Below, piece by piece: positions 36,590 to 45,246 of a stretch of DNA of 64,000 bases. This DNA comes from Salinispora tropica CNB-440 (lineage in GTDB: Bacteria > Actinomycetota > Actinomycetes > Mycobacteriales > Micromonosporaceae): contig NC_009380.1 of NCBI RefSeq assembly GCF_000016425.1, forward strand, positions 2,298,144 to 2,362,143, read 5' to 3'. The translations under genes were made by a program, and so were the position numbers. Numbering within the stretch: position 1 is the stretch's first letter; each line of letters starts with the position of its first letter. The notes below the pieces were generated by a model. The model was not told where the DNA came from. It was given only the letters and a program-made list of their open reading frames with translations, and searched no databases.

Positions 36590-36961
36590 TCAGCGGGTGG
36601 CGGGCACCTTGTCGAGGAAGCCGTACACCGCGGAGAGTCGTCCGTCGTCGTCGGCCGTCACCACGTCGAAGCCAACGACCACGGGCTCTGCTGCCCCAGC
36701 TGGGGCGAGGTGCCAGGTGAAGCGGGCAACGCCGTGGTGGGCGTCAACCGGCCCGGCCAGGGTGAAGGTCATGCCCGCGAACCGCTCCCGGGCGGCGCTG
36801 ATCAGCGTGTTGATTGCCTCATGTCCACTGACGTCGGTCATCGGGTCCGTATAGGTCGCATTCTCCGCACAGATGGTGCGAACCTTTTCGGACCGGCGCG
36901 TGGCGTCTGTCTCGTTCCACATGTCGATGTAGCGTTCGATGGCGTTGGCAAGGTCACTCAT
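36590..36961 (-). CDS. NTF2-like / SnoaL-like protein, 123 aa
   Basis: ATG 36961 follows GAGGAG at seven bases. The cone-shaped NTF2-like fold shows in IERYIDMWNETDATRRSEKVRTICAE, ATYTDPMTDVSGHEAINTLI, VARFTWHLAP, PVVVGFDVVTADDDGRLSAVYGFLD. Members serve as cyclases, isomerases or binding domains in secondary metabolism and elsewhere; nothing here identifies the ligand. Flanked by pseudogenes on both sides, but its own frame is intact. Confidence 0.83.
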   Translation of the reverse strand: MSDLANAIERYIDMWNETDATRRSEKVRTICAENATYTDPMTDVSGHEAINTLISAARERFAGMTFTLAGPVDAHHGVARFTWHLAPAGAAEPVVVGFDVVTADDDGRLSAVYGFLDKVPATR

Positions 36962-37114
36962 GACTGCGGCTCCTCTGGTCTCGGAAGCCACGCGGTGTCT
37001 CCCGTGGCCCCTGGAGATTCGCACCCCAGGCGGTGGATTGTCCATTATGCGGCACGTAATATCTTGATCCCGCCGAGCTGGTACAACGCCCGTCGCTGCG
37101 ATGATCCGCATCAT

Positions 37115-37492
37115 GCGTAGTCTGGATCGCCCACGAATCCTGGAGGCATTCGGCTGGTGGTGCTGCGCGCGAGAACGAGGGCGCCCGCCGAGCGACTCCG
37201 GTTGGTGCCGGAGTGTCGGAAGTCAGTGGTTGAACCGGTAAGAGCGTCGGCGTGAATATTGACCATGTTGATCAGCGGTGTAGGTGCTGATTTATGCCGA
37301 GCGATGATCGTCGGCTCTCGAAATAATCTTGCTCAGATCTATTGCTTGGGGTTACTTCAGAACTTAGATTAAGACTCGACTTTAAGGGTGACATGAAGGG
37401 GTGAAATAGCGTAAAAGACATACGGGTCCGTAATCGGGCTGCGGTGCTCCGATGGGGGGAGGCCGATCGCCCGGCTTCGTCCGGTCGGTGCT
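37115..37492. other. AT-richer gap without a gene
   Basis: Between the NTF2-like gene and the ROK remnant. From about 37250 to 37430 the composition is clearly poorer in GC than the rest of the window and no frame is open beyond a few dozen codons. No repeat ends or integrase are visible; it may be foreign DNA or a decayed regulatory region. Confidence 0.4.
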
Positions 37493-38268
37493 GGGGCCCA
37501 CCTGATCGGCGTTGATGTCGGCGAGCGTGGCGTGACCGCCGAACTGTTCGATCTGTCGCTGCGCAGGGCGGACCGGGTCTTCCGCCGACTGCCCACCCGT
37601 GTCACCAGTCCCGGTCGGGACGCTAGCACCTTGGGTGCGGCCTTCGTTCAGCTCCGTGCGGCCAACCCTGAGTCGGACGAAACGCTTGTCGGTATCGGCC
37701 TGGGGCTGCCGGGCATCGTCGGCGCAGCCGACGACGGCACGAATATCATCCATGCCCAGAGTCTCGGGTGGGAGCCGACCACGCTGGACGAGGTGGTTGG
37801 CTCCACTGATGTGTCGATCTTCGCCGACAATGGCGCCAAGACCCTGGCTATGGCCGAGACCTGGTTCGGTGCGGCAGTCGGTCAGAGCCACAGCATAATC
37901 GTCCTCATAGGACAAAGCTTCGGTGCCCGCGGCTGCCTCGAGGCGGTGGACGGCGATCCCGGCACCCGGTGGACCACCGGTGCGGCACAGGCCGCCGGAG
38001 AGTGGTACCGGGTCGACCTCGGTGCGGGTAGCTGGTTCAACCGTGTCGTGATCGACGTGGGGCCGACAACCCTGGGGACCAGCCACGCTGGTTCAACGTG
38101 GAAACCTCGAACGACGGTTCGAGCTGGACGACCGTTGCCACCGGGTACGGGACGGACCAGGTGACCACCGTCAACGTCCCCATCACCCAAGCCCGGTACC
38201 TGTGGATCCGGTAGACGGGCGGGACGGCAAACTGGTGGTCCATCGCCGAACTGCGGGTTGTCGAGTAG
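37493..38268 (+). pseudogene. ROK-family fragment fused to a discoidin (F5/8 type C) domain fragment
   Basis: The first part (to about 37920) reads AHLIGVDVGERGVTAELFDL, ETLVGIGLGLPGIV, FADNGAKTLAMAETWFGAA and HSIIVLIGQSFGA, the ATP-binding half of a ROK sugar kinase/repressor. The same frame then changes to LEAVDGDPGTRWTTGAAQA and WYRVDLGAGSWFNRVVIDVG, the N-terminal part of a discoidin-like carbohydrate-binding domain. This continues after a frameshift near 38095 (NDGSSWTTVATG, TQARYLWIR), an in-frame TAG at 38212 and ANWWSIAELRVVE. Thus two unrelated broken genes have been joined and have decayed further. No start codon is assured. Confidence 0.75.
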
Positions 38269-38279
38269 GTGAAACTTCT

Positions 38280-38328
38280 CGGTGAGGTGGACCTGCCGGC
38301 GGGAAACGCCGGCAGGTCCACCTCACCG
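38280..38328. terminator. perfect 22-bp stem terminator
   Basis: The arms starting GGTGAGGTGGACCTGCCGGC and ending GCCGGCAGGTCCACCTCACC (38281-38327, plus one flanking C/G pair) pair without a mismatch around the loop GGAAA. It lies 38 bp beyond the stop of the minus-strand acyltransferase gene and just after the ROK/discoidin remnant. Confidence 0.85.
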
Positions 38329-38366
38329 AGCCCCGGAGGCAGGTGAGGAGGGTAGCCCGCGATCGG

Positions 38367-40172
38367 CTACTGCTCGTCGAGTAGGGCGCGCAGTTCATGC
38401 ATCGCCTCGCGGAGCCGGTCGGCGAACGTGTGCATCATCTCGGCGACCGGGCGTGGGGTGCTGAGGTACAGGTGGAACCGGTCCGGCAGCAGCACGTAGG
38501 CGATGCCGATACAACGGCTGCTGGTGGCCCCGAACCCGAAGTAGCGGATAGTGGTCGACGGTGCCGAGCTGGTGCTCAGGTAGTCGTCGCGCATCGTGTG
38601 CCACCCCGGCGTCTCATAGAGTCGGGGCGATTCGGGCACGCCGAGTGCAGCCCCCCGCCGCTGCTGGATGAGCTGTAGCTCCCAGAGGTGCTGCTCCGGT
38701 GCGGCGCCGGCCTGACACTGCTTCGCCCGTTCGACATGTTTGGTGGCCGCGGCACGGAACGCCGCCCGTCGTTCGTTCGGAGCTGCGGTGGGATCGTCCA
38801 TGACCGCGACGAACCGCAGCACCTCCGGCGTGACGACGCGCATCGCCTCCGTTCGTCCGCGCGAGTACTGGCGGGTGGCGATGGATTCGTACGTGGCTCC
38901 GGTGAACCCCTTGGCGCGCTTGTGTGCGAGCTGGTACCCCAACTGCACGAAGGCGTCTGGTGACATCCGTAGCCGCTTGACCTCGTCCACCCCGAACTCG
39001 TCGATGGACAGGGTCGCGGTGGCGGTGTCCGCGGCGAATCGGGCGAAGGACTGTGCCGCGGTGGCGATCTCGGCTTGCAGCCCGTCGTCGAGCACGAAGG
39101 TGACCGGCTCGATCGCTGGCACGCCCTGTGCCACCGCACCTGAGTGCGTGGCGTGCTCCTCCGGCGTGCCGGTGAGAATTGCGTCGACGAAGCTGAGAAT
39201 GGTGGTGCCGTCCAGCTCGCAGTGTTCGACGTTGATGCCGGCCGTGCCGTCCGCGAAGACGATAAGCGACACCGCCTTGTCGAACCACCGGTTGCCGCTG
39301 TCGCCGTGGAGCAGTTGGTCGCAGGCCGCCAGGTCGTCGGCCGGGTCCAGGTCCTCCAGGCAGACGCAGAACAGCGCTGTCTCGATGGTCTCCAGTGCCA
39401 CGGCGTTGCTGGTGTCACGTGCTATCAATCGCCGTCGGGCCGCCGCCCACTCGGCTCGGGCCATGGTGGTGAGATGGCCGGTCGCGGTGGTCATCGCCGC
39501 TGGCACGAGACCGGTCTTCTGCAACCCCCGTAGGCCCGCGGTCAGGTCGTCGAGGGAGTACGGGCGTCCGTCCGGACCGATCACGTCCATTCGGAAGGCG
39601 TTGCCGTGGCAGAACACCACGATGTGTCGCGCGGTTGCGGGGCCCGGCATCTCGTCGCTGTACGGCGCGCGGACGCTGTCCTGAACCGGCCCCGGGATGC
39701 GGGTGGTCGAGAAGAGAAATTTGTTCTGCTCCATTGACAGTGGCTGCCCGCGCGTGACGGCTGCCGGGATGCGCTCCGCGTCGAGCTGGATTTTGTAGTT
39801 GACGGTGGCGGCGATGAGCCGCACCGCGCGTTCTACCTGCGGGTCGGTGAACCCGCGCAGCGGCGTGTCGCGGAACAGGAAGAAGAAGTTGGCGTTCAAC
39901 GCGATGCGGTCACGCCTGCCGAGATAGCGGGCTGGCCAGAAGTCGTCCAGCCAGCTGTGGGTAGCGGCGTCCTCGTTGTACCGCACCAGGTCGGCGTGGA
40001 GCTTCGGCCCCGGACCATCGGCCTGCCCGAACTCCTGCACCGCGGCCTCGGTGTCGGCGAATTCCTGCTCCGTCAGGAGCGGCTTGGACCACTCGAGGAA
40101 CCGGGCGCAAGTGTCCTCCAGCGCGGGTAGCGGTACCGAGGATAGTTTGTCCTCGTTGTCGAACGTACTCAC
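38367..40172 (-). CDS. choline/carnitine O-acyltransferase-family protein, 601 aa
   Basis: GTG 40172 is four bases after AGGAGG. The whole length follows the carnitine acyltransferase fold: PLPALEDTCARFLEWSKPLL at the start, SWLDDFWPARYLGRRD, VNYKIQLDAERIPA, MEQNKFLFSTTRIPG, and the active-site motif GTAGINVEHCELDGT whose His is catalytic. The C-terminal half has YESIATRQYSRGRTEAMRVVTPEVLRF and IRYFGFGATSSRCIGIAYVL near the end. Known members move acyl groups between CoA and carnitine or choline. Bacterial members are uncommon and their acceptors are often unknown. The 2-oxoglutarate oxygenase gene lies 121 bp upstream on the same strand and probably shares the transcript. Confidence 0.87.
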   Translation of the reverse strand: MSTFDNEDKLSSVPLPALEDTCARFLEWSKPLLTEQEFADTEAAVQEFGQADGPGPKLHADLVRYNEDAATHSWLDDFWPARYLGRRDRIALNANFFFLFRDTPLRGFTDPQVERAVRLIAATVNYKIQLDAERIPAAVTRGQPLSMEQNKFLFSTTRIPGPVQDSVRAPYSDEMPGPATARHIVVFCHGNAFRMDVIGPDGRPYSLDDLTAGLRGLQKTGLVPAAMTTATGHLTTMARAEWAAARRRLIARDTSNAVALETIETALFCVCLEDLDPADDLAACDQLLHGDSGNRWFDKAVSLIVFADGTAGINVEHCELDGTTILSFVDAILTGTPEEHATHSGAVAQGVPAIEPVTFVLDDGLQAEIATAAQSFARFAADTATATLSIDEFGVDEVKRLRMSPDAFVQLGYQLAHKRAKGFTGATYESIATRQYSRGRTEAMRVVTPEVLRFVAVMDDPTAAPNERRAAFRAAATKHVERAKQCQAGAAPEQHLWELQLIQQRRGAALGVPESPRLYETPGWHTMRDDYLSTSSAPSTTIRYFGFGATSSRCIGIAYVLLPDRFHLYLSTPRPVAEMMHTFADRLREAMHELRALLDEQ

Positions 40173-40293
40173 TCGGCCTCCTGGAAGTGTGCTGCTCGTC
40201 GGGCCGCTTTCGGGGCCATTGGTTGAGGTCAAAGGGTATGCCGTCGCAGGTCTTCCGGGCTGACCGAAACGCACTGGGTGGTGTTGACGAGTG

Positions 40294-41136
40294 CTAGTCC
40301 AGCAGCTGGTCGACGCGAACGGCATGACGCTCGGCGTCGCGGTGCGTGGGCAGGACTCGGCCGAAGAGCTGTCGCGTACGGGTGACACTGCCCGTCACGC
40401 CGGGGCGCTGGGAGTAGGCGAAGATCGCTGTGTGCCGGGCGGTGTCCCCGTGTACCGCGCTCACCCGGTGTAGCGCGTATCGTCCCTTGAACAGTTGGAG
40501 GTCACCGGGGCGCAGGGTCTGGGCCCGTACCGGTGCCCGATCTGTGCCGGTGAGCACCGAACGGACGGCGTCGAAGTTTTCCGCGCCCGCTGAACGGATG
40601 TTCGGGCAGTATTCGAAGACACCCCCCTCCTCCGGCTCCTGGGTCAGCAGACTGACGGTGAACTCGTTGAGGTCGAAGTGCCACGGATGCTCCATACCGG
40701 GTTGTACGACGTTGAGTACCAGGCCGGAGAGCGGGTCGGCGAGCTCGTGGAGCGCCGGGAGCTCGAAGCAGGCGGCGACGAAGCGTACGAACGACGGATC
40801 GCGGTAGAGCCGGTGGATGAGACTGTCGGTGGGGATCAGATCGCGCGGGACGAACGCGTTGCCACGTCGCATGATGATGCGGCCTGGGTGCTCAGCTGGC
40901 AGATCGGCATCGAGTTTTATGTTGTAGACGTTGGTTTCCGTAACGTCGTAGTACGCCGACGGGGCAACTGTGGTGCCTTCCCGTCGTAGCGTCTCCCAGC
41001 TACTCGGCCGAATGAACTCCGGCAGCACACTGCAACCGTGGGTGCGCAGGTCGGTGCGGGTTTTGGTGACGACGCGTTCCCATGCGTCGCTTCCGGGGGC
41101 GGCCAGTGGATAACGCGCGGTGTCCACGTCATGCAT
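40294..41136 (-). CDS. Fe(II)/2-oxoglutarate oxygenase of the HalD/BesD-like group with HxD site, 280 aa
   Basis: The double-stranded beta-helix core is marked by QPGMEHPWHFDLNEFTVSLL, where HFD supplies the first two iron ligands, the distal His in RYALHRVSAVHG, and the 2-oxoglutarate Arg in IFAYSQRPG. The relatives BesD/HalD chlorinate free amino acids and have Gly in place of the Asp. Here the Asp is present, so hydroxylation is expected. Other conserved parts: NVYNIKLDADLPAEHPG and RRGNAFVPRDLIP. It starts MHDVDTARYPLAAPG with no signal peptide. Its gene precedes the acyltransferase gene, suggesting that a hydroxylated product is then acylated. Confidence 0.8.
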   Translation of the reverse strand: MHDVDTARYPLAAPGSDAWERVVTKTRTDLRTHGCSVLPEFIRPSSWETLRREGTTVAPSAYYDVTETNVYNIKLDADLPAEHPGRIIMRRGNAFVPRDLIPTDSLIHRLYRDPSFVRFVAACFELPALHELADPLSGLVLNVVQPGMEHPWHFDLNEFTVSLLTQEPEEGGVFEYCPNIRSAGAENFDAVRSVLTGTDRAPVRAQTLRPGDLQLFKGRYALHRVSAVHGDTARHTAIFAYSQRPGVTGSVTRTRQLFGRVLPTHRDAERHAVRVDQLLD

Positions 41137-41249
41137 TTAGGCGATTCCCTTCTTCAATGGCGGCGACATGAAGAATTGCGGAATCCTAACAGGACTTGCC
41201 GGCGCGCAGCCTCATGTAGGTTACATTTTTCACAGCCGCACCAGAAGGG

Positions 41250-41578
41250 TCAGGTTGGCGAGAGCTCATGGTCTGGCCGGTGGGCTGGTGGGCCGGTACG
41301 TCGGTGGTGCAGAGCTCGCTGCCGGGTCGGGCGAAGGCACCCGCCCGGGCGGCGACGCTCACCTGGTGGGCCGAGCGTGCGGCGAGGTCGGCGTCGGCGA
41401 GGTCGGCGTCGGCGGGGGATCGGCGCAGGACGAGGGCGTGATAGAGCGGGCGGCTCCAGTCGTCGCTGGTCGCGCTCGCCAGGACATCGGCCAATAGGCC
41501 GCCGACGTCCCGCCCGCGTCGGTAGACCGTGGTCCGGTGTACGCCCGACCGGTCGGCCACGGCGTCCATGATCAGCAT
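41250..41578 (-). pseudogene. TetR-family regulator remnant
   Basis: MDAVADRSGVHRTTVYRRGRD corresponds to the helix-turn-helix of a TetR regulator (the W usual after YRR is lost). It is followed directly by LLADVLASATSDDWSRPLYHA, LRRSPADADLADADLAAR and VAARAGAFARPG, parts of a TetR ligand-binding domain with the N-terminal helix and other segments absent. The frame continues to 41186 without family similarity. Neighbouring remnants support decay. Confidence 0.55.
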
Positions 41579-41649
41579 TCACCACGTGACCAAGCAGTCG
41601 GTCGCGAGCCGCGTCCGTAACGCGGAGCAAGCACTGCACCGTTCCCCGG

Positions 41650-41940
41650 TCGGCTGAAGCCCACCACACTGACCGTCGAGACGGGACAATGCCTGCTGAT
41701 CTGCGGGCCGAACGGCGCCGGGAAGAGCACGCTGCTGCGGGTCCTCGCCAGTGACCTCGCCCCCCGCTGGCGGCCAACTGACCCGTCGTGGCCGGCTTCG
41801 CGAATGGGCGGCCCGGGTTCAGTCGAGGAGCAGATCCAGCCTGCACGAGCGCACCCTTCACCTCTCGCGTGGCCTGGTCGAGGAGTTGGAGGCGGTCCTC
41901 GAGGAGGACCGGGGCACCGCGGTGGTGTCAGTCATGACCG
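41650..41940 (+). pseudogene. ABC-F-type ATPase remnant
   Basis: One frame gives LTVETGQCLLICGPNGAGKSTLLRVLA, an ABC ATPase strand and Walker A (GPNGAGKST), and degenerates after about 41755. Another frame (from 41751) contains LSRGLVEELEAVLEEDRGTAVVSVM, resembling the end of the second ATPase domain of ABC-F proteins (LSPGLVEELE). The signature and Walker B are missing. It overlaps the 3' end of the MFS gene on the other strand. Confidence 0.6.
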
Positions 41941-43418
41941 CCGGTTGCGCCGGCGTTGGTCCGGCGAGACCCGGGAACTGGCCTAGCGGAATCCTGGGCC
42001 GGTAGTGCGAACGCCACGACGGCGACGAGGGTCAGGATGAGGGCGGTGAACGCGAACGCCTGCGCGTAGCCGCTGACGAGATCGGTCTTGGCTGACGAAT
42101 GCCGGCTGGTCAATGCGACTAAGGCGGTCAGACCAAGGGCGCCACCAAACTGTTTGGCGGTGTTCGTCAGCCCAGAGACTGCCCCGGCATCGGGGCCGGA
42201 GACACCAGAGGTCACCACCGCGGTCAGCGGCACGATGAGTAGCCCGCCGCCGATCGAGATGACGACGGCGGGGCCGAGTACGCCGGACAGATAGGTGCTG
42301 TGGACGGTGATCTGGCTCTGCCACCAGAAACCTGCCGCGGCGATGGCGGTTCCGACGATGACCAGGGTCCGGGCGGGGACGTGCCGCATCAGCCATGGGG
42401 CCACGCGCATTCCGACCAGCATCATCAGCAGGGTGTGTGGCACGAACCCGGCCCCGGTCTGTAGCGGGGTGAGTTCGAGTACCTGCTGCAGGTACAGGGT
42501 CAGGAAGTACCACAGCGGGATCTGGAAGCCTGCCCCGACCAACAGCATCAGCAGGTTGCCCAGCCAGATCGCCCTGGTTCGCAGCAGCCGCAGCGGCAGG
42601 AGCCGCGGTTCGGCGCCGCGTGCCTCGACCACGACGAAGGCGGCCAGGCAGACCAGGCCGGCTACCAACGCCGCTACGGCGGTCGGATCTCGTCGGCCGT
42701 GTGAGTAGCTGGCCGTGACGGCGTAGGTCACCGCGATCAGGGCGGTGGTGACCAGGGCGGCACCCGTGACGTCGAGACGGACGACCCGGTCACGTGGCCT
42801 CCCTTCGGCCAGCGCGGCAGCTGTTACGACAATGCAGAACATGCCGATCGGTACGTTGATCAGCAGGGTTGACCGCCAGGTCAGGTACTCGGTGAGGGCA
42901 CCGCTGACAAGGTTGCCGACCGCGCCGCCGGCCAGGCTGACCGCGGTCCAGACCGCCAACGCACGGTTACGGGCGGGCCCATGCGGAAACGTCGTGGTGA
43001 GGATCGTCAGGGTGGCGGGTGCCAGCGCGGCGGCACCGAGGCCCTGGAACGCGCGGGCACCGACCAGCACGCCGGCGGTGGAGGCGATCCCGCCGACGAG
43101 ACTCGCGGCGGTGAACAGCCCCAGTCCGGCGATGAAGACCAGCTTGCGTCCATACACATCGGATAGTCGGCCGCCCAACAAGAGAAAGCCTCCGAACACC
43201 AACGCGTAGGCGTTGGTCACCCACAGCAGGCCGGACGGTGACAGGGAGAGGGTCCGTTGGATGGACGGAAGTGCGATGTTGACCACTGATACGTCGAGCA
43301 CCACCAGGAACTGCGCGGTGCAGGCCAGCAGGAGCGCCGCCCGGCCGGAGGAGGCCGCGTGCGGGGCGAGGCGTCGGACGTGCTGTGTGTACAGCTTGCC
43401 CCCGTCCCGCCACCCCAC
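41928..43418 (-). CDS. MFS multidrug exporter, DHA2 (14-TM) type, 496 aa
   Basis: Fourteen hydrophobic helices are recognisable. Family motifs: LVVLDVSVVNIALPSIQRTL (motif D1 in helix 1), LLLGGRLSDVYGRKLVFIAGL (motif A), GARAFQGLGAAALAPATLTIL (motif B) and LVSGALTEYLTWRSTLLINVPIG (motif C). It belongs with the EmrB/QacA drug:H+ antiporters of Actinobacteria. A TetR gene is divergent, with a 16-bp palindrome between them, a standard repressor-pump arrangement. Several GTG/ATG codons occur in the N-terminal tail (KLYTQHVRRLAPHAA), so the start could be shorter. Confidence 0.9.
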   Translation of the reverse strand: MGWRDGGKLYTQHVRRLAPHAASSGRAALLLACTAQFLVVLDVSVVNIALPSIQRTLSLSPSGLLWVTNAYALVFGGFLLLGGRLSDVYGRKLVFIAGLGLFTAASLVGGIASTAGVLVGARAFQGLGAAALAPATLTILTTTFPHGPARNRALAVWTAVSLAGGAVGNLVSGALTEYLTWRSTLLINVPIGMFCIVVTAAALAEGRPRDRVVRLDVTGAALVTTALIAVTYAVTASYSHGRRDPTAVAALVAGLVCLAAFVVVEARGAEPRLLPLRLLRTRAIWLGNLLMLLVGAGFQIPLWYFLTLYLQQVLELTPLQTGAGFVPHTLLMMLVGMRVAPWLMRHVPARTLVIVGTAIAAAGFWWQSQITVHSTYLSGVLGPAVVISIGGGLLIVPLTAVVTSGVSGPDAGAVSGLTNTAKQFGGALGLTALVALTSRHSSAKTDLVSGYAQAFAFTALILTLVAVVAFALPAQDSARPVPGSRRTNAGATGGHD

Positions 43419-43431
43419 GATACCCTCAAAT

Positions 43432-43447
43432 CAATGAGATCACATTG
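43432..43447. promoter_or_regulatory. palindrome between TetR and MFS genes
   Basis: CAATG-AGATCA-CATTG, a 16-bp sequence with perfect 5-bp arms, in the AT-rich 31-bp space between the divergent genes and overlapping the expected promoters. Probable TetR operator. Confidence 0.5.
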
Positions 43448-43449
43448 CT

Positions 43450-44130
43450 ATGATGCATAAAGTAGTCTCGAATCAAGGTCTGGGCAACCTGAGTGGGAAA
43501 GGGAAGCGGTTGGCGACCGGTCGAACTCGAGGGGTGGGCTCCGAGCACGCGCATCGGCGCAACGAGATCGCCGATGCGGTGCTGGCCGTTGTCGCCGAAC
43601 GTGGGCTGGCGGCCGTGTCCCTGGCCGCGGTGGCCGCTCAGGCCGGCGTATCGCCGGGCCGGGTCCAGCACTACTTCCCCACCAAGCGAGGGCTGATCGA
43701 GGCCGCCTTCGAGCGGGGTAACGCCCTGTCCAGCGGTCGGATTACCGCCAAGGCCAGCCCCGACGACCGGGACGTCAGCCGACGGCGCCTGCTCACCGTG
43801 GTGCTCACCGAGCTTATTCCGTACGACGCCACTACCCGGGCCCACCTGCGGGTACGCCAGTCATTCACCGCGGCGGCGCTGGCTGACGAGGCCATCGCCG
43901 CCCGCCTGCGCGTCGACTACGCCAATCTCCACGGCCAACTCGCCAACCTGCTCCGCGGCGACCAAGCCGCTGGCCACCTCCGTGCCCGGACCGACCCCGA
44001 GGAGGGGGCCGTAACCCTGGTGGCGCTCGCCGAAGGGCTGGCCTACTACGTGCTTATCGGCGTCTGTCCGGCCGAGGCCGCCCGGGATCAGGTGCTCGCC
44101 GCGATCTCCGAGGTCTACGCCGCGGCGTGA
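43450..44130 (+). CDS. TetR/AcrR-family repressor, 226 aa
   Basis: Helix-turn-helix at residues 38-85: RRNEIADAVLAVVAERGLAA, VSLAAVAAQAGVSPGRVQHY and FPTKRGLIEAAFERG. The C-terminal part (TTRAHLRVRQSFTAAALADE, VTLVALAEGLAYYVLIG) is a TetR ligand domain of the C-6 type. The N-terminal 35 residues are basic and unconserved; a start at a later GTG (such as 43534) is possible. It is divergent from the MFS exporter, which it probably represses until a toxic ligand binds. Confidence 0.87.
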   Translation: MMHKVVSNQGLGNLSGKGKRLATGRTRGVGSEHAHRRNEIADAVLAVVAERGLAAVSLAAVAAQAGVSPGRVQHYFPTKRGLIEAAFERGNALSSGRITAKASPDDRDVSRRRLLTVVLTELIPYDATTRAHLRVRQSFTAAALADEAIAARLRVDYANLHGQLANLLRGDQAAGHLRARTDPEEGAVTLVALAEGLAYYVLIGVCPAEAARDQVLAAISEVYAAA

Positions 44131-44726
44131 GGTGGGGTGCGGAGACGACGCGGCGGTTGCTCCACCGGCGGCCCGCCAAGACGGTCATGACGATCACCGT
44201 CGATTGCCTCGGGGGCCTTTTCAGCGACAGTTCCGTCCGACTCGGGGTGAACGGAACGTGCGACCGGCAAACCCACCTCGTCCACGCGAAACGTGGGATG
44301 ACTCCGGCGCCGTACGGAGGCTCGGCAACTCCGGTGCTCGACACCCGGCAGTAGCCGGTCCCGTCGCGACCAGGCATTGCGTACCGGATCGCATCCCACT
44401 AGGACGCTCCTCTCGACCGGTACCGGATCTCCGCGAGCCGTGTTCGGACGGGCGCCGGTGACCATGGCGTACCGGGCCTGTGTGACCGAGCGATACCTGC
44501 CCCGGTGTGGCAGCGACCACCATGTTCTGCCGGTTCCCGTCAACAGGGAGCCGATCGTACCCGTGGGTCAGCGCTGCCGCTGCTGGCGTCTCCGGTGTCG
44601 CCGGAGCGCTCCGCTGACGTCCCGGTCCCGTCTCGGCGGCAGGGTCGCTAGGCTGGCAGCGCGTGGGACCCATCCGCGGGTTGCGCGTTTCGGGTGTTGG
44701 TGGTTGGTCCTTGTTGGGGGTTTCTG
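44131..44726. other. 600-bp gap without a supported gene
   Basis: No frame with recognisable similarity, on either strand, between the TetR gene and the cold-shock gene. A hairpin-rich stretch lies at 44570-44640. The last 60 bases before the cold-shock gene are T- and G-rich and probably form its leader. Confidence 0.4.
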
Positions 44727-45140
44727 GTGGAAAAAGGGACAATTGTTCGGTTTGATGATGTTCGCGGCTACGGGTTTATCGCACCGTTCGGGGGTGGTGA
44801 CGACGTCTTTGTGCACGCGAACGACTTCGGTGATCAGCGGCACGCAGTCGCTGCCGGCATGCGGGTGAGCTATGAAGTGGTGCAGTCCGAACGGGGTCTG
44901 AAAGTCGCGAGTGTGGTGCTGGAGACGGCTCCGGCCGCACCGAACCGTAGTGTGCCGAGTCGTCCGCAGCCCCTGTCCGACGAGGACGGTGAGTGTGACG
45001 TGTTGGCGGTGGAGCAGTTCGACAGCGCGGTGACTGAGCTGCTGCTGGCGAACGTGCCCACGATGACCGGTGCGCAGATCGTCGAGGCCCGTCGGGCGCT
45101 GGTCGCCATGGCGCGCCAGTATGGCTGGGTCGAGGACTGA
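44727..45140 (+). CDS. cold-shock-domain protein with extended C-terminus, 137 aa
   Basis: GTG 44727 gives MEKGTIVRFDDVRGYGFIAP, then DDVFVHANDFGDQRHAVAAG and YEVVQSERGLKVASVVL: a cold shock domain with RNP1 (GYGFIAP) and RNP2 (DVFVHA) for single-stranded nucleic acid binding. The remaining 65 residues (linker with PSRPQPLSDEDGECD, then a helical part AVTELLLANVPTMTGAQIVEARRALVAMA) are not found in the classic 67-residue proteins but occur in actinobacterial relatives. Probably an RNA chaperone. Confidence 0.9.
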   Translation: MEKGTIVRFDDVRGYGFIAPFGGGDDVFVHANDFGDQRHAVAAGMRVSYEVVQSERGLKVASVVLETAPAAPNRSVPSRPQPLSDEDGECDVLAVEQFDSAVTELLLANVPTMTGAQIVEARRALVAMARQYGWVED

Positions 45141-45246
45141 CCGCCGCGGGTAGCGGCCCGTGGTCCGCGCCCTCCGGGGTGGCAGTGGTTCGCTGCGTGC
45201 GGCGCGGGTAGTCGTCTGGTTACCGATCGGCTGCGACAATCCGGGG

